The translations under genes and the position numbers were made by a program. This document shows, in pieces, positions 27,450 through 36,607 of a stretch of 64,000 nucleotides of DNA. Each line of letters starts with the position of its first letter. Position 1 is the stretch's first letter. The notes below the pieces were generated by a model. It was not told the origin of the DNA and ran no database searches. It saw only the letters and a list, made by a program, of their open reading frames with translations. Source of the stretch: Candidatus Zixiibacteriota bacterium (GTDB lineage Bacteria; Zixibacteria; MSB-5A5; GN15; FEB-12); the NCBI GenBank assembly GCA_022571845.1, contig JACZXB010000006.1:1-64000 (forward strand), given 5' to 3'.

Positions 27450-29078
27450 ATGGAACATACAATACCTGAGAAACATTATTTGAACGAAGCCACAGGATGG
27501 AAATCCTGGCTTATGACACTCGACCATAAACGTATCGGAATTCTCTATATGATTATGGTTATGTTTTCGTTCTTTTTGGGGGGAGTCTTCGCGCTCTTGC
27601 TGCGCTGGGAGTTAATCAGCCCGGATAAAATTCTGATGGGACCTGAGATGTACAATCAGGCATTTTCTCTGCACGGCATTATAATGATATTTCTCTTTAT
27701 CATTCCTTCCATACCGGCTATTCTCGGAAATTTTGTAATGCCGCTTATGATAGGCGCCAAAGATGTAGCTTTCCCCAGACTAAATCTGGCCAGCTGGTAT
27801 ATTTATGTAATCGGTTTTTGTTTTGCAGTTTATGCTCTTTTCACCGGTGGCATCGATACCGGCTGGACTTTTTACACTCCTTACAGCAGTGAAACAACGA
27901 CAGCGGTAATCCCAATCCTGACAGCAGCATTTGTATTGGGGTTTTCGTCGATATTTACCGGCTTAAACTTCATTGTCACCATTCATAAACTTCGCGCACC
28001 TGGCATGACCTGGTTTCAACTGCCGCTCTTTGTCTGGGCAATCTATGCTACAGCCTTAATTCAGGTTCTGGCGACACCGGTACTGGGCATTACGCTGGCG
28101 CTGCTTATGCTCGAGAGGGTTGTCGGCATTGGAATATTTGATCCCGCTATGGGTGGCGACCCGGTTTTGTTCCAGCACTTCTTCTGGTTTTATTCTCACC
28201 CGGCCGTTTATATTATGATTCTGCCAGGAATGGGAATTATAAGTGAACTAATTGCAACTTTCTCACACCGCCGTATTTTCGGCTACAAGTTCATCGCTTT
28301 TTCAAGTCTGGGGATTGCTTTTACCGGCTTCCTGGTCTGGGGACATCATATGTTTGTTTCCGGGCAGTCGGATTTTGCTGCTGTGATTTTCTCTTTCCTG
28401 ACATTCTTCGTGGGAATTCCATCGGGTATAAAAATATTGAATTGGATGGCCACCATGTACAAAGGCTCAATAAGTCTCGATACACCAATGTTGTGGGCCT
28501 TGTCATTTTTGATTCTCTTTTCCATAGGAGGCTTTACAGGTATCATATTGGGAACCTTGTCTATCGATGTTCACCTGCACGATACATACTTCGTAGTATC
28601 GCACTTTCACTATGTAATGGTAGGCGGTACGGTAATGGCGATATTTGGTGGACTTCACTACTGGTGGCCAAAGATTTGGGGTAGAATGTACAACGAAACG
28701 TTGGCGCGTATCGCCGTAGTTTTGATATTTGTCGGATTTAATGTTACATTTTTCGTTCAGTTCATTATGGGCACGCAAGGGATGCCGCGTAGATATGCCA
28801 CCTACCTGCCGCAGTTTCAGGGGATGCACGGCTTTTCGTCTATTGGCGCTCTTATAATGGGGGTCGGATTCTTGCTGATAGCAATTTACCTTATTCATGC
28901 CATTTTCAAAGGCAAACCGTCCGGACCCAACCCCTGGAAAGCGCTGACAATGGAATGGGAGACGCCTTCACCGCCGAGAGCTGGTAATTTTGAGGGTGCC
29001 CAGAGATTGACACATGGACCCTACGACTATGACAAAGTAGTGCCGGAAAACGCCCTTAAGCAGTACAAAACATTATGA
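27450..29078 (+). CDS. coxA: Cytochrome c oxidase subunit I (A2-type heme-copper oxidase)
   Basis: 542 residues, twelve helices. Heme and CuB ligands are visible: H in [11 protein letters not shown], the CuB loop [14 protein letters not shown] (His cross-linked to Tyr), [10 protein letters not shown], and [12 protein letters not shown]. The A1-type glutamate of the GHPEVY motif is absent and replaced by YSHPAVY, the mark of the A2 subfamily, whose D-channel ends in Tyr-Ser instead of Glu. It reduces oxygen to water while pumping protons. coxC overlaps its end by 4 nt. Confidence 0.95.
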   Translation: MEHTIPEKHYLNEATGWKSWLMTLDHKRIGILYMIMVMFSFFLGGVFALLLRWELISPDKILMGPEMYNQAFSLHGIIMIFLFIIPSIPAILGNFVMPLMIGAKDVAFPRLNLASWYIYVIGFCFAVYALFTGGIDTGWTFYTPYSSETTTAVIPILTAAFVLGFSSIFTGLNFIVTIHKLRAPGMTWFQLPLFVWAIYATALIQVLATPVLGITLALLMLERVVGIGIFDPAMGGDPVLFQHFFWFYSHPAVYIMILPGMGIISELIATFSHRRIFGYKFIAFSSLGIAFTGFLVWGHHMFVSGQSDFAAVIFSFLTFFVGIPSGIKILNWMATMYKGSISLDTPMLWALSFLILFSIGGFTGIILGTLSIDVHLHDTYFVVSHFHYVMVGGTVMAIFGGLHYWWPKIWGRMYNETLARIAVVLIFVGFNVTFFVQFIMGTQGMPRRYATYLPQFQGMHGFSSIGALIMGVGFLLIAIYLIHAIFKGKPSGPNPWKALTMEWETPSPPRAGNFEGAQRLTHGPYDYDKVVPENALKQYKTL

Positions 29079-29722
29079 GTCAAACTACAGCACGTCCGGC
29101 GCATCTGCAGCATCACTTTACTGACGTCCATCAGCAGGCAGAGTCTGCCAAACTTGGCATATGGATTTTTCTGTTAACTGAAGTTTTGCTGTTCGGCGGA
29201 CTGTTCTGTTTCTATGCCATATACCGCTCATGGAATCCGGATATGTTCCACAATGCCCATGCTTTTCTCAATGTCTGGATGGGCGCTACCAATACTGTGG
29301 TCTTGATTGTAAGCTCACTTACTATGGCTCTGGCCATTCGGTCAATGCAGCTTGGCAGGCGTAAACATACTATAGTGTTCTTGGCAGGAACTGTTCTTTT
29401 GGCCTGTGTCTTTATGGTTATTAAATATTTTGAATACAGTCACAAAATTCATCTCGGTCAGCTGCCGGGCAAGTGGTATTTCTTTGAGGGAATCGCAGGC
29501 ACTAATCCGCATATTTTTTTCTCGGCTTATTTTCTAATGACCGGACTGCACGGTTTTCACGTATTGGGCGGCATTGCAGTAATTACCTGGCTGATTATAA
29601 AGACCGCGCGCGGGTCTTTTTCTCCGGAGTATTACACTCCGATTGAAATGACCGGATTATACTGGCATTTAGTTGACTTAATCTGGATTTTCCTGTTCCC
29701 GCTATTTTATTTGATAGGATGA
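29075..29722 (+). CDS. coxC: Cytochrome c oxidase subunit III
   Basis: 215 residues, five helices. Characteristic segments are [48 protein letters not shown] and the final [18 protein letters not shown]. The subunit stabilises the proton uptake path of subunit I. It overlaps coxA by 4 nt and is followed 4 nt later by the subunit IV gene. Confidence 0.94.
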   Translation: MSQTTARPAHLQHHFTDVHQQAESAKLGIWIFLLTEVLLFGGLFCFYAIYRSWNPDMFHNAHAFLNVWMGATNTVVLIVSSLTMALAIRSMQLGRRKHTIVFLAGTVLLACVFMVIKYFEYSHKIHLGQLPGKWYFFEGIAGTNPHIFFSAYFLMTGLHGFHVLGGIAVITWLIIKTARGSFSPEYYTPIEMTGLYWHLVDLIWIFLFPLFYLIG

Positions 29723-29726
29723 TGAT

Positions 29727-30161
29727 ATGAAAGACGATGCAGCACAGCGACATATTTTACCTTTGAATCTCTATCTGGCGGTAGGTTCGGGACTTCTGGT
29801 TTTGACGGTAATCACCGTGGCCGCAGCACAAATGGATTTTGGACAGATGAATCTGCTGATTGCAATGGGTATTGCTGTTGTCAAAGCTACTCTGGTGGCC
29901 ATGTTCTTTATGCACCTGAAATACGACAATCGTATTTACATGCTGGTGTTTGTCGGCTCACTTTTGTTTTTGGGGGTTTTCATCATCTTTACAATGTTTG
30001 ATACTTTGCGCCGCGGCGACATCTATGAAGAAATATCTGAACCGTATCTAAAAGAAGCCGTAATTTACAGGACAGCAGAAACCGGAACAGCTTCAAGCCA
30101 TGCGGCTGCTGATTCGTCTCATACTGCTGCTGAAGCAGAAACAGAAACAACTGACCATTAG
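29727..30161 (+). CDS. coxD: Cytochrome c oxidase subunit IV (COX4_pro type)
   Basis: 144 residues with three helices (YLAVGSGLLVLTVITVAAA, NLLIAMGIAVVKATLVAMFFMHL, YMLVFVGSLLFLGVFIIFTM). The VVKATLVAMFFMHLKYD segment is typical of bacterial subunit IV (PF03626-type). It has an Ala/Thr/Glu/His-rich C-terminal tail of about 30 residues of low complexity. It closes the coxBACD group. An 85-nt gap with a weak hairpin follows. Confidence 0.88.
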   Translation: MKDDAAQRHILPLNLYLAVGSGLLVLTVITVAAAQMDFGQMNLLIAMGIAVVKATLVAMFFMHLKYDNRIYMLVFVGSLLFLGVFIIFTMFDTLRRGDIYEEISEPYLKEAVIYRTAETGTASSHAAADSSHTAAEAETETTDH

Positions 30162-30246
30162 CGTGAGACCATGTACTCTTTCGGCGGGAGATATACTCTC
30201 CTTATAACAGTTTTCCATTTCATCTCATTTTATACAGAGATATCCC

Positions 30247-30852
30247 ATGTCTAAAAGAATTAACCCGGTAGCAATCGTCATAACTACTGCCATGCTGGCT
30301 ATTCTGTTTACGGTACTGGTGACTATAGTAATTTTCAAGGCGGACAGCTCGCAGGAAAAACTGCCTGTTCTCGGAAACATCACTGGTTTTGAACTTACTG
30401 AAAGAAGCGGTGACACTTTTTCAACAAATGATATGCGGGGTAAAATTAATGTCGTTTATTTCTTTTTTACAAGTTGTCAGGGACCATGTCCGATAATGGC
30501 AGGCAATATGTTTACACTGTATAGGGCCTTTGAAGCAAATGACAGAGTGCAGCTGGTGTCGATATCGGTAGACCCGGCGACAGACAGTCTGCCGGTTCTT
30601 AAAGAGTATGCCCAGAGGCAGGGCGTCACGGACAACCGCTGGCTGTTTGTCAGAGGAGAGCAGGAAGACATTATGCAAATCTCCGAGAAGCAGTTTATGC
30701 TGGCCGCCGATGCCTTACCAATGATGCACTCTATCAAGTTTGTCCTGGTAGACGAACTTGGACAGATTCGCGGCTATTACACCGGAATTGATTCAAGCTC
30801 TGTCGACAGCCTCAAGGCTGATATTAAAGAACTGCTGAATAAAATTTCATGA
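30247..30852 (+). CDS. SCO1/SenC-family copper chaperone, second copy
   Basis: 201 residues anchored by an N-terminal helix (VAIVITTAMLAILFTVLVTIVIF). The SCO copper site appears as FFTSCQGPCPIMAGN (C-x3-C) with the distal His in ALPMMHSIKFVLVD. It is closer to classical SCO proteins than the copy at 25604 and has no C-terminal helix. Two SCO copies in one cluster may serve CuA and CuB separately or act as thiol reductase and chaperone; this is inference. It overlaps the DUF420 gene by 4 nt. Confidence 0.88.
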   Translation: MSKRINPVAIVITTAMLAILFTVLVTIVIFKADSSQEKLPVLGNITGFELTERSGDTFSTNDMRGKINVVYFFFTSCQGPCPIMAGNMFTLYRAFEANDRVQLVSISVDPATDSLPVLKEYAQRQGVTDNRWLFVRGEQEDIMQISEKQFMLAADALPMMHSIKFVLVDELGQIRGYYTGIDSSSVDSLKADIKELLNKIS

Positions 30853-31268
30853 GCGTAAACGATCTTCCTACACTCAACGCTGCCTTAAATTCGATAACGG
30901 CAGTTTTACTGATATATGGTTTTGTGCTGATAAAGTCCGGGCAAAGAGAAAAGCACAAAAAAATAATGTTAAGTGCGCTGGTAAGCTCCGGTCTGTTCTT
31001 GGCCAGTTATCTATTTTACCATTACAGCGTCGGCTCTGTAGCGTATCAAAGATATGACTGGACCCGTACTCTTTATTTTGCAATTTTGATTCCACACACT
31101 ATTTTGGCAGTAGGAATGCTGCCATTTATATTTGTGGCTGTCTGGAGGGCCTTGCATGACCAGTTTGACAAGCACAAAAGAATAGTCCGCTGGCTCTGGC
31201 CGGTCTGGATGTATGTCTCGGTTACCGGGGTGGCAGTCTATTTTATGCTATATCATGTTTCAGGTTGA
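30849..31268 (+). CDS. DUF420 family membrane protein (CtaM-like)
   Basis: 139 residues with four helices. The family signatures are LPTLNAALNSITAVLLIYGF at the N-terminus, KHKKIMLSALVSSGLFLASYLFYH in the middle and WPVWMYVSVTGVAVYFMLYH at the end (given as separate short motifs LNAALN, HKKIM, WPVWMYVSVTG). CtaM of Staphylococcus is needed for heme A-dependent oxidase assembly, so a role in oxidase maturation fits its place at the end of the cluster. Confidence 0.88.
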   Translation: MSVNDLPTLNAALNSITAVLLIYGFVLIKSGQREKHKKIMLSALVSSGLFLASYLFYHYSVGSVAYQRYDWTRTLYFAILIPHTILAVGMLPFIFVAVWRALHDQFDKHKRIVRWLWPVWMYVSVTGVAVYFMLYHVSG

Positions 31269-31354
31269 AAAGTTAAGATGTTGCATGTCAAAAGTTTAAA
31301 GTTTTTCAGATAGTTGTGATTGTGATTAATGGAACAAAGTTTAAAAAATAATCG

Positions 31355-31382
31355 TTGACTTATTTGATGGTTTGGCTATATT
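31355..31382 (+). promoter_or_regulatory. Predicted promoter of the ATP synthase operon
   Basis: TTGACT (31355-31360), 16-nt spacer, TATATT (31377-31382), about 35 nt before the first atp gene. Near-consensus hexamers in an otherwise gene-free 149-nt gap. Confidence 0.65.
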
Positions 31383-31417
31383 GGCAACTTTAATATTTGG
31401 CAGGTTATGGTAGAAAT

Positions 31418-31675
31418 ATGAGCCCTTGGAGGCCCAATAAAAGAGGGGAAAAGGGCAAAAATTTAAGGCAGCTAGCCTTGCTGTCGGTTATACCTGCTAT
31501 GATGGTTGTTGCTCCGCTGGTAGGATTTTTTATAGGTGACTGGGCGGACGGAAAGTTTGGCACTGAACCTTTTTTAACGATTTTGGGATTGATTTTAGGG
31601 TTTGCATCTGCCGGGAAAGAAATATATAAATTGATTAAAAGAGTATCACAAAGCAAAGATGAAAACAAAAATTAG
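31418..31675 (+). CDS. atpZ: AtpZ/AtpI-type small membrane protein
   Basis: About 85 residues with a basic start (NKRGEKGKNLRQL) and two helices (SVIPAMMVVAPLVGFFIGDWAD and PFLTILGLILGFASAGKEIY; key residues are the GDW-D and the G-x3-G-F of the hairpin). It belongs to the AtpZ/AtpI family found first in F-type ATP synthase operons and linked to magnesium/calcium handling and c-ring assembly. I prefer ATG 31418 over a TTG at 31397 because the -10 box of the promoter ends at 31382. It overlaps the next gene by 17 nt. Confidence 0.8.
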   Translation: MSPWRPNKRGEKGKNLRQLALLSVIPAMMVVAPLVGFFIGDWADGKFGTEPFLTILGLILGFASAGKEIYKLIKRVSQSKDENKN

Positions 31676-32087
31676 CACCGGCTTCGAATTGATTGACCGA
31701 ACTTTGCGTACGACCGCTATAGTCTTATCTGTCTTTTTCCCTTTTGGAGTTTATTATCTGGGTTTATATCCGGCACTTGCGGTTTTATCCGGAGGCGTCT
31801 GGGGCATGCTGAATTTTATTTTTATTACTTTTCTGGTCAAAGTTACAATAGGGCCCGAAGGTGCAAATTTAGCTCGTGCGTCAATCATAGCTTTAATTAA
31901 ATTTCCACTCTTGTATTTGACCGGCTACTTTCTACTTAAAGTTCCACACTTTGAACCGCTTTACCTTCTAGCAGGATTCTCCGGACTACTGCTAATTGTA
32001 ATTCTAAAAGTGCTGGGGAGAGCTTTGCTGGGTATGGACAAGCCAACAATAAGTGGCAAGAGCAACGAAGGTATCTCGGCTGTATGA
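31659..32087 (+). CDS. atpI: ATP synthase subunit I-like membrane protein
   Basis: 142 residues with four predicted helices (TTAIVLSVFFPFGVYYLGL, ALAVLSGGVWGMLNFIFITFL, ASIIALIKFPLLYLTGYFLL, PLYLLAGFSGLLLIVILKVL in outline). The pattern and the position directly upstream of atpB match the ATP synthase I chain family, an assembly factor of the c-ring. It overlaps the preceding gene by 17 nt and atpB by 4 nt. Confidence 0.72.
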   Translation: MKTKISTGFELIDRTLRTTAIVLSVFFPFGVYYLGLYPALAVLSGGVWGMLNFIFITFLVKVTIGPEGANLARASIIALIKFPLLYLTGYFLLKVPHFEPLYLLAGFSGLLLIVILKVLGRALLGMDKPTISGKSNEGISAV

Positions 32088-32902
32088 AATTAATTAGACT
32101 GGCTGTTCCAGCACTTTTCATTCTGCTTCTGGCCGAGACAGGTTTTTCTTCGGGCGAGAGCGGCGGCTTTCAGCCTCTGCCGAGTGTCTGGTCTTTGATA
32201 TTCGGGCATGAGGGTCCGGTCTACTTTTTTGTAGATATTGTTTATTCACTAGCCACTTCGATTCTGTTTACAATAACAGTAGTTATCGTTTATCGCAAAA
32301 GACAGATGATTCCCGGAAAATTACAGAATTTTCTTGAGCTCTTAGTTGAAAGCGCCTACAACTTTATTGAATCAATCCTTGGCCATAACGCCAAGAAGTA
32401 CACTCCATTTTTAGGGACATTATTCTTTTACATTTTGATTAACAATATGTGGGGACTAGTGCCGGGCGGACATTCACCATCGACTAATATTAATATTACT
32501 GCCTCAATGGCTATCATGGTTTTTATATATTCACAATATATCGGTTTTACCAGGCTCGGAATCGCCAAGTATTTTGACCATTTAATGGGCGAGCCCCGGG
32601 ACTTTATGGGCTGGATGATGGTACCTTTACTTTTGCCAATTCACATAATCACAGAAATCGCCAAGCCGTTTACCCTGGCGGTGCGACTTTTTGGTAATAT
32701 TACCGGTGAAGACGTACTGGTAGCGGCCTTTGCGGGGCTTGGTATAGGGATGCTGGCATTTATGCATTCTCCAGTCGGGGTGCCTCTGAATGTACCTTTC
32801 ATTTTTCTGGGAATCTTGCTTTCTACTATTCAGGCTCTGGTATTTGCGATGTTGTCAACGATATATTTTTTACTGATGTTACCACATGAAGAGGCGCACT
32901 AA
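32084..32902 (+). CDS. atpB: F1Fo ATP synthase subunit a
   Basis: 272 residues with a possible cleavable N-terminal signal (VPALFILLLAETGFSSG) and five or six membrane helices. The essential Arg lies in PFTLAVRLFGNITGE. Other landmarks are NNMWGLVPGGHSPSTNIN and the C-terminal IQALVFAMLSTIYF. It forms the two half-channels for protons against the c-ring. It overlaps atpI-like by 4 nt and is followed by atpE after 63 nt. Confidence 0.95.
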   Translation: MKLIRLAVPALFILLLAETGFSSGESGGFQPLPSVWSLIFGHEGPVYFFVDIVYSLATSILFTITVVIVYRKRQMIPGKLQNFLELLVESAYNFIESILGHNAKKYTPFLGTLFFYILINNMWGLVPGGHSPSTNINITASMAIMVFIYSQYIGFTRLGIAKYFDHLMGEPRDFMGWMMVPLLLPIHIITEIAKPFTLAVRLFGNITGEDVLVAAFAGLGIGMLAFMHSPVGVPLNVPFIFLGILLSTIQALVFAMLSTIYFLLMLPHEEAH

Positions 32903-32965
32903 ATATGAAACTACAAATTTAAAATATAGTTAATGAACTTTTCAAAACATTAGAGGAGAAATGAG

Positions 32966-33202
32966 ATGGATTATCAAGCAATGTTGTCCCTGGGACTTCC
33001 TATCGGTGTTGGACTGGCAGCTATTGGTTCGGGAATCGGACTCGGTGGTGCTGTAGGATCTGCCTGTGAAGCAATCGGCCGTCAGCCGGAGGCCTCAGGT
33101 AAAATAATGCAGGCCATGATAATTGGCGCCGGGCTTATCGAGGCGCTGACAATTTATGCGCTGGTCGTATTTTTCATGTTGTACGGAAAAATCGGATCCT
33201 GA
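32966..33202 (+). CDS. atpE: F1Fo ATP synthase subunit c
   Basis: 78 residues forming a helical hairpin. The loop is GRQPEA and the ion-binding Glu lies in [13 protein letters not shown]. In sodium-type rings the Glu is followed by Ser or Thr and helix 1 carries a Gln; here Ala follows and no Gln is present in [11 protein letters not shown], so proton coupling is likely. An AGGAG Shine-Dalgarno 9 nt before the ATG (TAGAGGAGAAATGAG) fits the high expression needed. Confidence 0.95.
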   Translation: MDYQAMLSLGLPIGVGLAAIGSGIGLGGAVGSACEAIGRQPEASGKIMQAMIIGAGLIEALTIYALVVFFMLYGKIGS

Positions 33203-33262
33203 TTGGCAGAAGTGGTAAAAGAATTAAAATGTTACTTTAGACTTTAGGTTGCAGGAGCGCGT

Positions 33263-33745
33263 ATGAATTTTGAATGGCAACTGCTGATAACTCATTCTTT
33301 CAGCTTCCTTATTACGCTGTGGATTCTCAAGCGTTTTGCCTGGGGACCTCTTTTGAGCTTGATAGAGGAGCGGCGAGAAAAAATTGTCGGCGAGTTTGAA
33401 ACTATTGAGCGGGAAAAAGAAAAGGCCGATGCTCTGAATGCTCAATACGAAGCAAAACTTCGCGAAATCGACAACGAACGTCGGGCCAAAATCGTGGAAG
33501 CGGTCAACGAAGGCAAAAAGATAGCTGAAGAAATTCAGGCCAGTGCTCGCAGCGAAGCACAGGATATCAGGCGGAAGTCCAAATCAGAGCTTGAGCGTGA
33601 ACTGGCCAAGGCCAAAGTACAGCTTAAGAATGATATGGTCTCTCTGGCGCTGTCGGCTACAGAGAAACTCTTAAGAGAAAAACTCGAAGAAACCCAGCAC
33701 CGCAAATTAATTAGTGATTATATCAATGAACTAGAGAAAGCATAG
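33263..33745 (+). CDS. atpF: F1Fo ATP synthase subunit b
   Basis: 160 residues: one N-terminal helix (LLITHSFSFLITLWIL) with the short cytoplasmic motif FAWGPLLSLIEERREKI, then a long charged coiled coil (EREKEKADALNAQYEAKLREIDNERR-type heptads) and the C-terminal SALSATEKLLREKL region that binds delta. It is the peripheral stalk. Only one b gene is present, so a homodimer is expected. AGGAG lies 7 nt before the ATG. Confidence 0.93.
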   Translation: MNFEWQLLITHSFSFLITLWILKRFAWGPLLSLIEERREKIVGEFETIEREKEKADALNAQYEAKLREIDNERRAKIVEAVNEGKKIAEEIQASARSEAQDIRRKSKSELERELAKAKVQLKNDMVSLALSATEKLLREKLEETQHRKLISDYINELEKA

Positions 33746-33752
33746 TTAGCAG

Positions 33753-34301
33753 ATGAAAACTCGCGAAGTTGCCAGAAGATATGCGACTGCATTGTATCTG
33801 TCGACCAAAGACAAAAATATTGTCACGGAGATATTCGAGCAGCTCTCAGAAATTCAAAAAATCGCTCAGCGCGACAAAAAGTTTCTGGATTTTTTGAAGT
33901 CTCCACTGGTGGCCGAGTCCGACAAAAAAGAATTTGTCTCAAGTGTCTTTGGCAGCCGGGTTCATCCCATGATTGTACAGCTTTTTTTGGTGCTTATTGA
34001 GAAAAACCGCTTTGAGCATTTTCTTGAAATCATTGATGAGTTTGACCGCAAAGTCGAAGCCGACAGAGGTATCGGACGCGCCACGGTTATCAGCGCTAAA
34101 GAGCTGACAGAAGCCGAAAAGCAAAAACTGATTGAAAAGTTGTCAAAGAAAATGAACCTGAAAATTCAAATAGAAACGGAAATTGACCCGAATATGATAG
34201 GCGGAGTTATTGTTCTGACTCACAACCAGATAATTGATGGTTCAATTCGTCACGGTCTGGATATGATTGAGCAAAGTTTGCAGAAAGTAAGAGTGGCATA
34301 G
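33753..34301 (+). CDS. atpH: F1Fo ATP synthase subunit delta
   Basis: 182 residues of the OSCP/delta family. It starts with REVARRYATALY, has a helical N-domain with KFLDFLKSPLV, and ends with the conserved IDPNMIGGVIVLTHNQIIDGSIRHGLDMI region (key residues G-G-V and D-G-S). It joins the top of F1 to the b stalk. It follows atpF by 7 nt. Confidence 0.93.
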   Translation: MKTREVARRYATALYLSTKDKNIVTEIFEQLSEIQKIAQRDKKFLDFLKSPLVAESDKKEFVSSVFGSRVHPMIVQLFLVLIEKNRFEHFLEIIDEFDRKVEADRGIGRATVISAKELTEAEKQKLIEKLSKKMNLKIQIETEIDPNMIGGVIVLTHNQIIDGSIRHGLDMIEQSLQKVRVA

Positions 34302-34391
34302 TGGGTAGCTTGTCATAAAACAAGTCACCCTGAGTAGAACCTGATGGGGGACGGATTAAAACGCTAAAGAACATTTTGGAGCGAAAGTAAA
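34302..34391 (+). other. Intercistronic gap with hairpin and repeat fragment
   Basis: Contains CTTGT-cataaa-ACAAG and the fragment AAGTCACCCTGAG, which is related to the GTCACCCTGAGC repeat at 59196. Probably non-functional repeat debris or a processing site between atpH and atpA. Confidence 0.35.
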
Positions 34392-35912
34392 ATGGGATTA
34401 AATCCTGAAGAAGTATCATCGGTAATAAAACAGCAGCTGGAACAGTACGAATCCAAGCTTGAGATGAAATCTGTCGGACGCGTGCTGCAGGTCGGTGACG
34501 GTATCGCCCGTATCTGGGGTCTTGAAGATGTCCAGATGTCCGAACTGATTGAGTTCCCCAACGACGTGGTCGGTATGGTCCTGAACCTTGAGATTGATAA
34601 TGTAGGTGCCGCCATATTTGGCTCCGACATCAAAATTAAAGAAGGTGACACAGTCCGCCGCACAGGTAAAGTGGCCGAAGTTCCCGTTGGTGAGGCCCTC
34701 ATAGGACGAGTGGTCAACCCGGTCGGTCAGCCGCTTGACGGCAAGGGACCGATTGTAACTGACAAAAGACGCATCATTGAGGGAATCGCTCCCGGCGTGG
34801 TACAGCGTCAGCCGGTAAAGGAACCGCTTCAGACCGGACTTAAGGCTATTGATTCGATGATTCCCATCGGACGTGGTCAGCGCGAGCTGGTTATCGGTGA
34901 CAGACAGACCGGCAAAACTGCGCTGGTCATAGATGCTATTATCAATCAGAAAAATACGGATGTTATCTGCATCTATGTTGCTATCGGGCAGAAAGCTTCG
35001 ACAGTTGCACAAGTAGTGGATGTCCTGGAGAAAAACGGCGCTATGGAATACACCATCGTCGTCTGCGCCACTGCCGCCGACCCGGCGCCTCTGCAGTACA
35101 TTGCACCCTACGCCGGCTGCGCCATGGGTGAAGAGTTTATGTACAACGGCAAGCATGTGCTTTGTGTCTACGATGATTTGAGCAAGCAGGCTCAAGCATA
35201 TCGGCAGTTGTCACTTTTACTGCGTCGTCCTCCGGGACGCGAAGCCTATCCCGGTGACATTTTCTACTGCCACTCACGTCTTTTGGAGCGGGCGGCCAAA
35301 CTCTCCGATGATCTCGGCGGCGGCTCTATGACGGCTCTGCCGATAATCGAAACTCAGGCCGGCGACGTATCAGCTTATATTCCAACCAACGTTATTTCTA
35401 TCACTGACGGACAGATATTTTTAGAGGGCGAATTGTTTTTCGCAGGTGTCAGGCCGGCTATCAATGTCGGTATCTCCGTCTCCCGCGTAGGCGGCAACGC
35501 CCAAACGAAAATGATGAAACAGGTGGCCGGCTCTCTCAAGCTTGACCTGGCTCAGTTTAGAGAACTGGAAGCATTCACTCAGTTTGGCTCGGACCTTGAT
35601 GAAGCGACCCAAAAACAGCTCAACCGCGGACAAAGCATGGTAGCGTTATTAAAACAGGGTCAGTACGTCCCTATGAAAGTATCCAGACAGGTTATGATTG
35701 TCTGGGCCGGCACCAAGGGTTATCTGGACGACATTCCCGGCTCGGAAATAGGACGCTTTGAAGAAGAATTTCTGGCTTTCTGCGAAAAAGAATATCCGGA
35801 TATAGAGCATAATTTGAGCAAAGAGATGAAAATTTCTGATGAGATGGAAAAGAAACTGGAAAGCGCCGTAGTGAAATTCAAAAGTCAATTTAAGACAGAA
35901 GAAGACGACTAG
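34392..35912 (+). CDS. atpA: F1Fo ATP synthase subunit alpha
   Basis: 506 residues, usual length. The nucleotide-binding P-loop is [10 protein letters not shown] near residue 170. Typical sequences are [26 protein letters not shown] and [13 protein letters not shown]. It forms the non-catalytic nucleotide sites of F1. The next gene downstream is not atpG but a beta-barrel protein gene 13 nt away. Confidence 0.97.
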   Translation: MGLNPEEVSSVIKQQLEQYESKLEMKSVGRVLQVGDGIARIWGLEDVQMSELIEFPNDVVGMVLNLEIDNVGAAIFGSDIKIKEGDTVRRTGKVAEVPVGEALIGRVVNPVGQPLDGKGPIVTDKRRIIEGIAPGVVQRQPVKEPLQTGLKAIDSMIPIGRGQRELVIGDRQTGKTALVIDAIINQKNTDVICIYVAIGQKASTVAQVVDVLEKNGAMEYTIVVCATAADPAPLQYIAPYAGCAMGEEFMYNGKHVLCVYDDLSKQAQAYRQLSLLLRRPPGREAYPGDIFYCHSRLLERAAKLSDDLGGGSMTALPIIETQAGDVSAYIPTNVISITDGQIFLEGELFFAGVRPAINVGISVSRVGGNAQTKMMKQVAGSLKLDLAQFRELEAFTQFGSDLDEATQKQLNRGQSMVALLKQGQYVPMKVSRQVMIVWAGTKGYLDDIPGSEIGRFEEEFLAFCEKEYPDIEHNLSKEMKISDEMEKKLESAVVKFKSQFKTEEDD

Positions 35913-35925
35913 CGCTTTAAGAAAG

Positions 35926-36540
35926 ATGACAACGAGATATCTAAAACTTATTACGATTGCTGCCTTCCTGCTGGTTAGTTTGTCTTTGGCCGGGCGAGTG
36001 TCAGCGTCAGGCTCTGACGATAAGACAGTCGCTATATACGGCAGCATTGGCCTTAGCGACCCCACCGGCGACCTGGCAGTTGGAGCTGATCTGGGTTTCT
36101 ACGGGCTGACACGCTTAAGTATTGCCATGTCCAATAGAATAGAAGTGACATTTGGAGTTGATTATCATTCTTTCGGCCTTGATGTTCCAGATGACCTTGA
36201 TATCTCACAGAAAAAGGCACTAAGCGGACAAAAATTCACAGCTACATTATTTAACGGCGGTCTGAAAATAAACCCCGGCGAGATTGAGGCCGAGTTGATG
36301 CCGTTTTTAATCGCAGGCGGCGGAATTGCCTTGGTGAACTTTAGCGGTTCCGTAACAGGTTTTTCCTATCCGGGCGGAACAATTAATGCAGACTCTGACA
36401 TCAGGCCATATATGGAATTTGGCGGGGGATTCGAATTTGGACAGATTCAAGCCTGGCTGAAATTTTCAAATGTGTTTCTTCAGGGCTCGGATGCCAGATT
36501 CATTTCTTTTGGAATCGGGGGAAAGCTTTTCTTAATATGA
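35926..36540 (+). CDS. Predicted outer-membrane beta-barrel protein inside the atp operon
   Basis: 204 residues: signal peptide (LKLITIAAFLLVSLSLAGRVSASG), then alternating hydrophobic/polar beta-strands with terminal aromatic residues and many glycines (VAIYGSIGLSDPTGDLAVGADLGFYG, IEVTFGVDYHSFG, FISFGIGGKLFLI). This matches small 8-stranded outer-membrane barrels. It ends in a hydrophobic residue, as barrels do. The role is unknown and it is not an ATP synthase subunit. It sits 13 nt after atpA in the same direction, so it is almost certainly co-transcribed. Confidence 0.75.
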   Translation: MTTRYLKLITIAAFLLVSLSLAGRVSASGSDDKTVAIYGSIGLSDPTGDLAVGADLGFYGLTRLSIAMSNRIEVTFGVDYHSFGLDVPDDLDISQKKALSGQKFTATLFNGGLKINPGEIEAELMPFLIAGGGIALVNFSGSVTGFSYPGGTINADSDIRPYMEFGGGFEFGQIQAWLKFSNVFLQGSDARFISFGIGGKLFLI

Positions 36541-36560
36541 TAGGAGAAGAGCGTAACATA

Positions 36561-36602
36561 GAGCCAAAAATGGCTCAACTGAGTGAACGAACTCAAAGGA
36601 GG
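36561..36602 (+). promoter_or_regulatory. Tandem hairpins and strong Shine-Dalgarno before the second barrel gene
   Basis: Two hairpins in a row: GAGCCA-AAAA-TGGCTC (36561-36576) and TGAGT-gaacga-ACTCA (36580-36595), directly followed by AAGGAGG (36596-36602), 5 nt before the ATG at 36608. This suggests RNA processing or translational control that sets barrel expression apart from that of the ATP synthase subunits. Confidence 0.5.
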
Positions 36603-36607
36603 AACAA

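Noticed and set aside
30187-30220. Terminator between coxD and the second SCO gene
   Set aside because: GGAGA-tatac-TCTCC is a 5-bp, A/T-rich stem without a proper T tract. The genes run in the same direction and probably form one transcript.
32966-33202. Sodium-coupled c-ring
   Set aside because: The Glu is followed by Ala instead of Ser/Thr and helix 1 lacks the Gln typical of sodium-binding rings.
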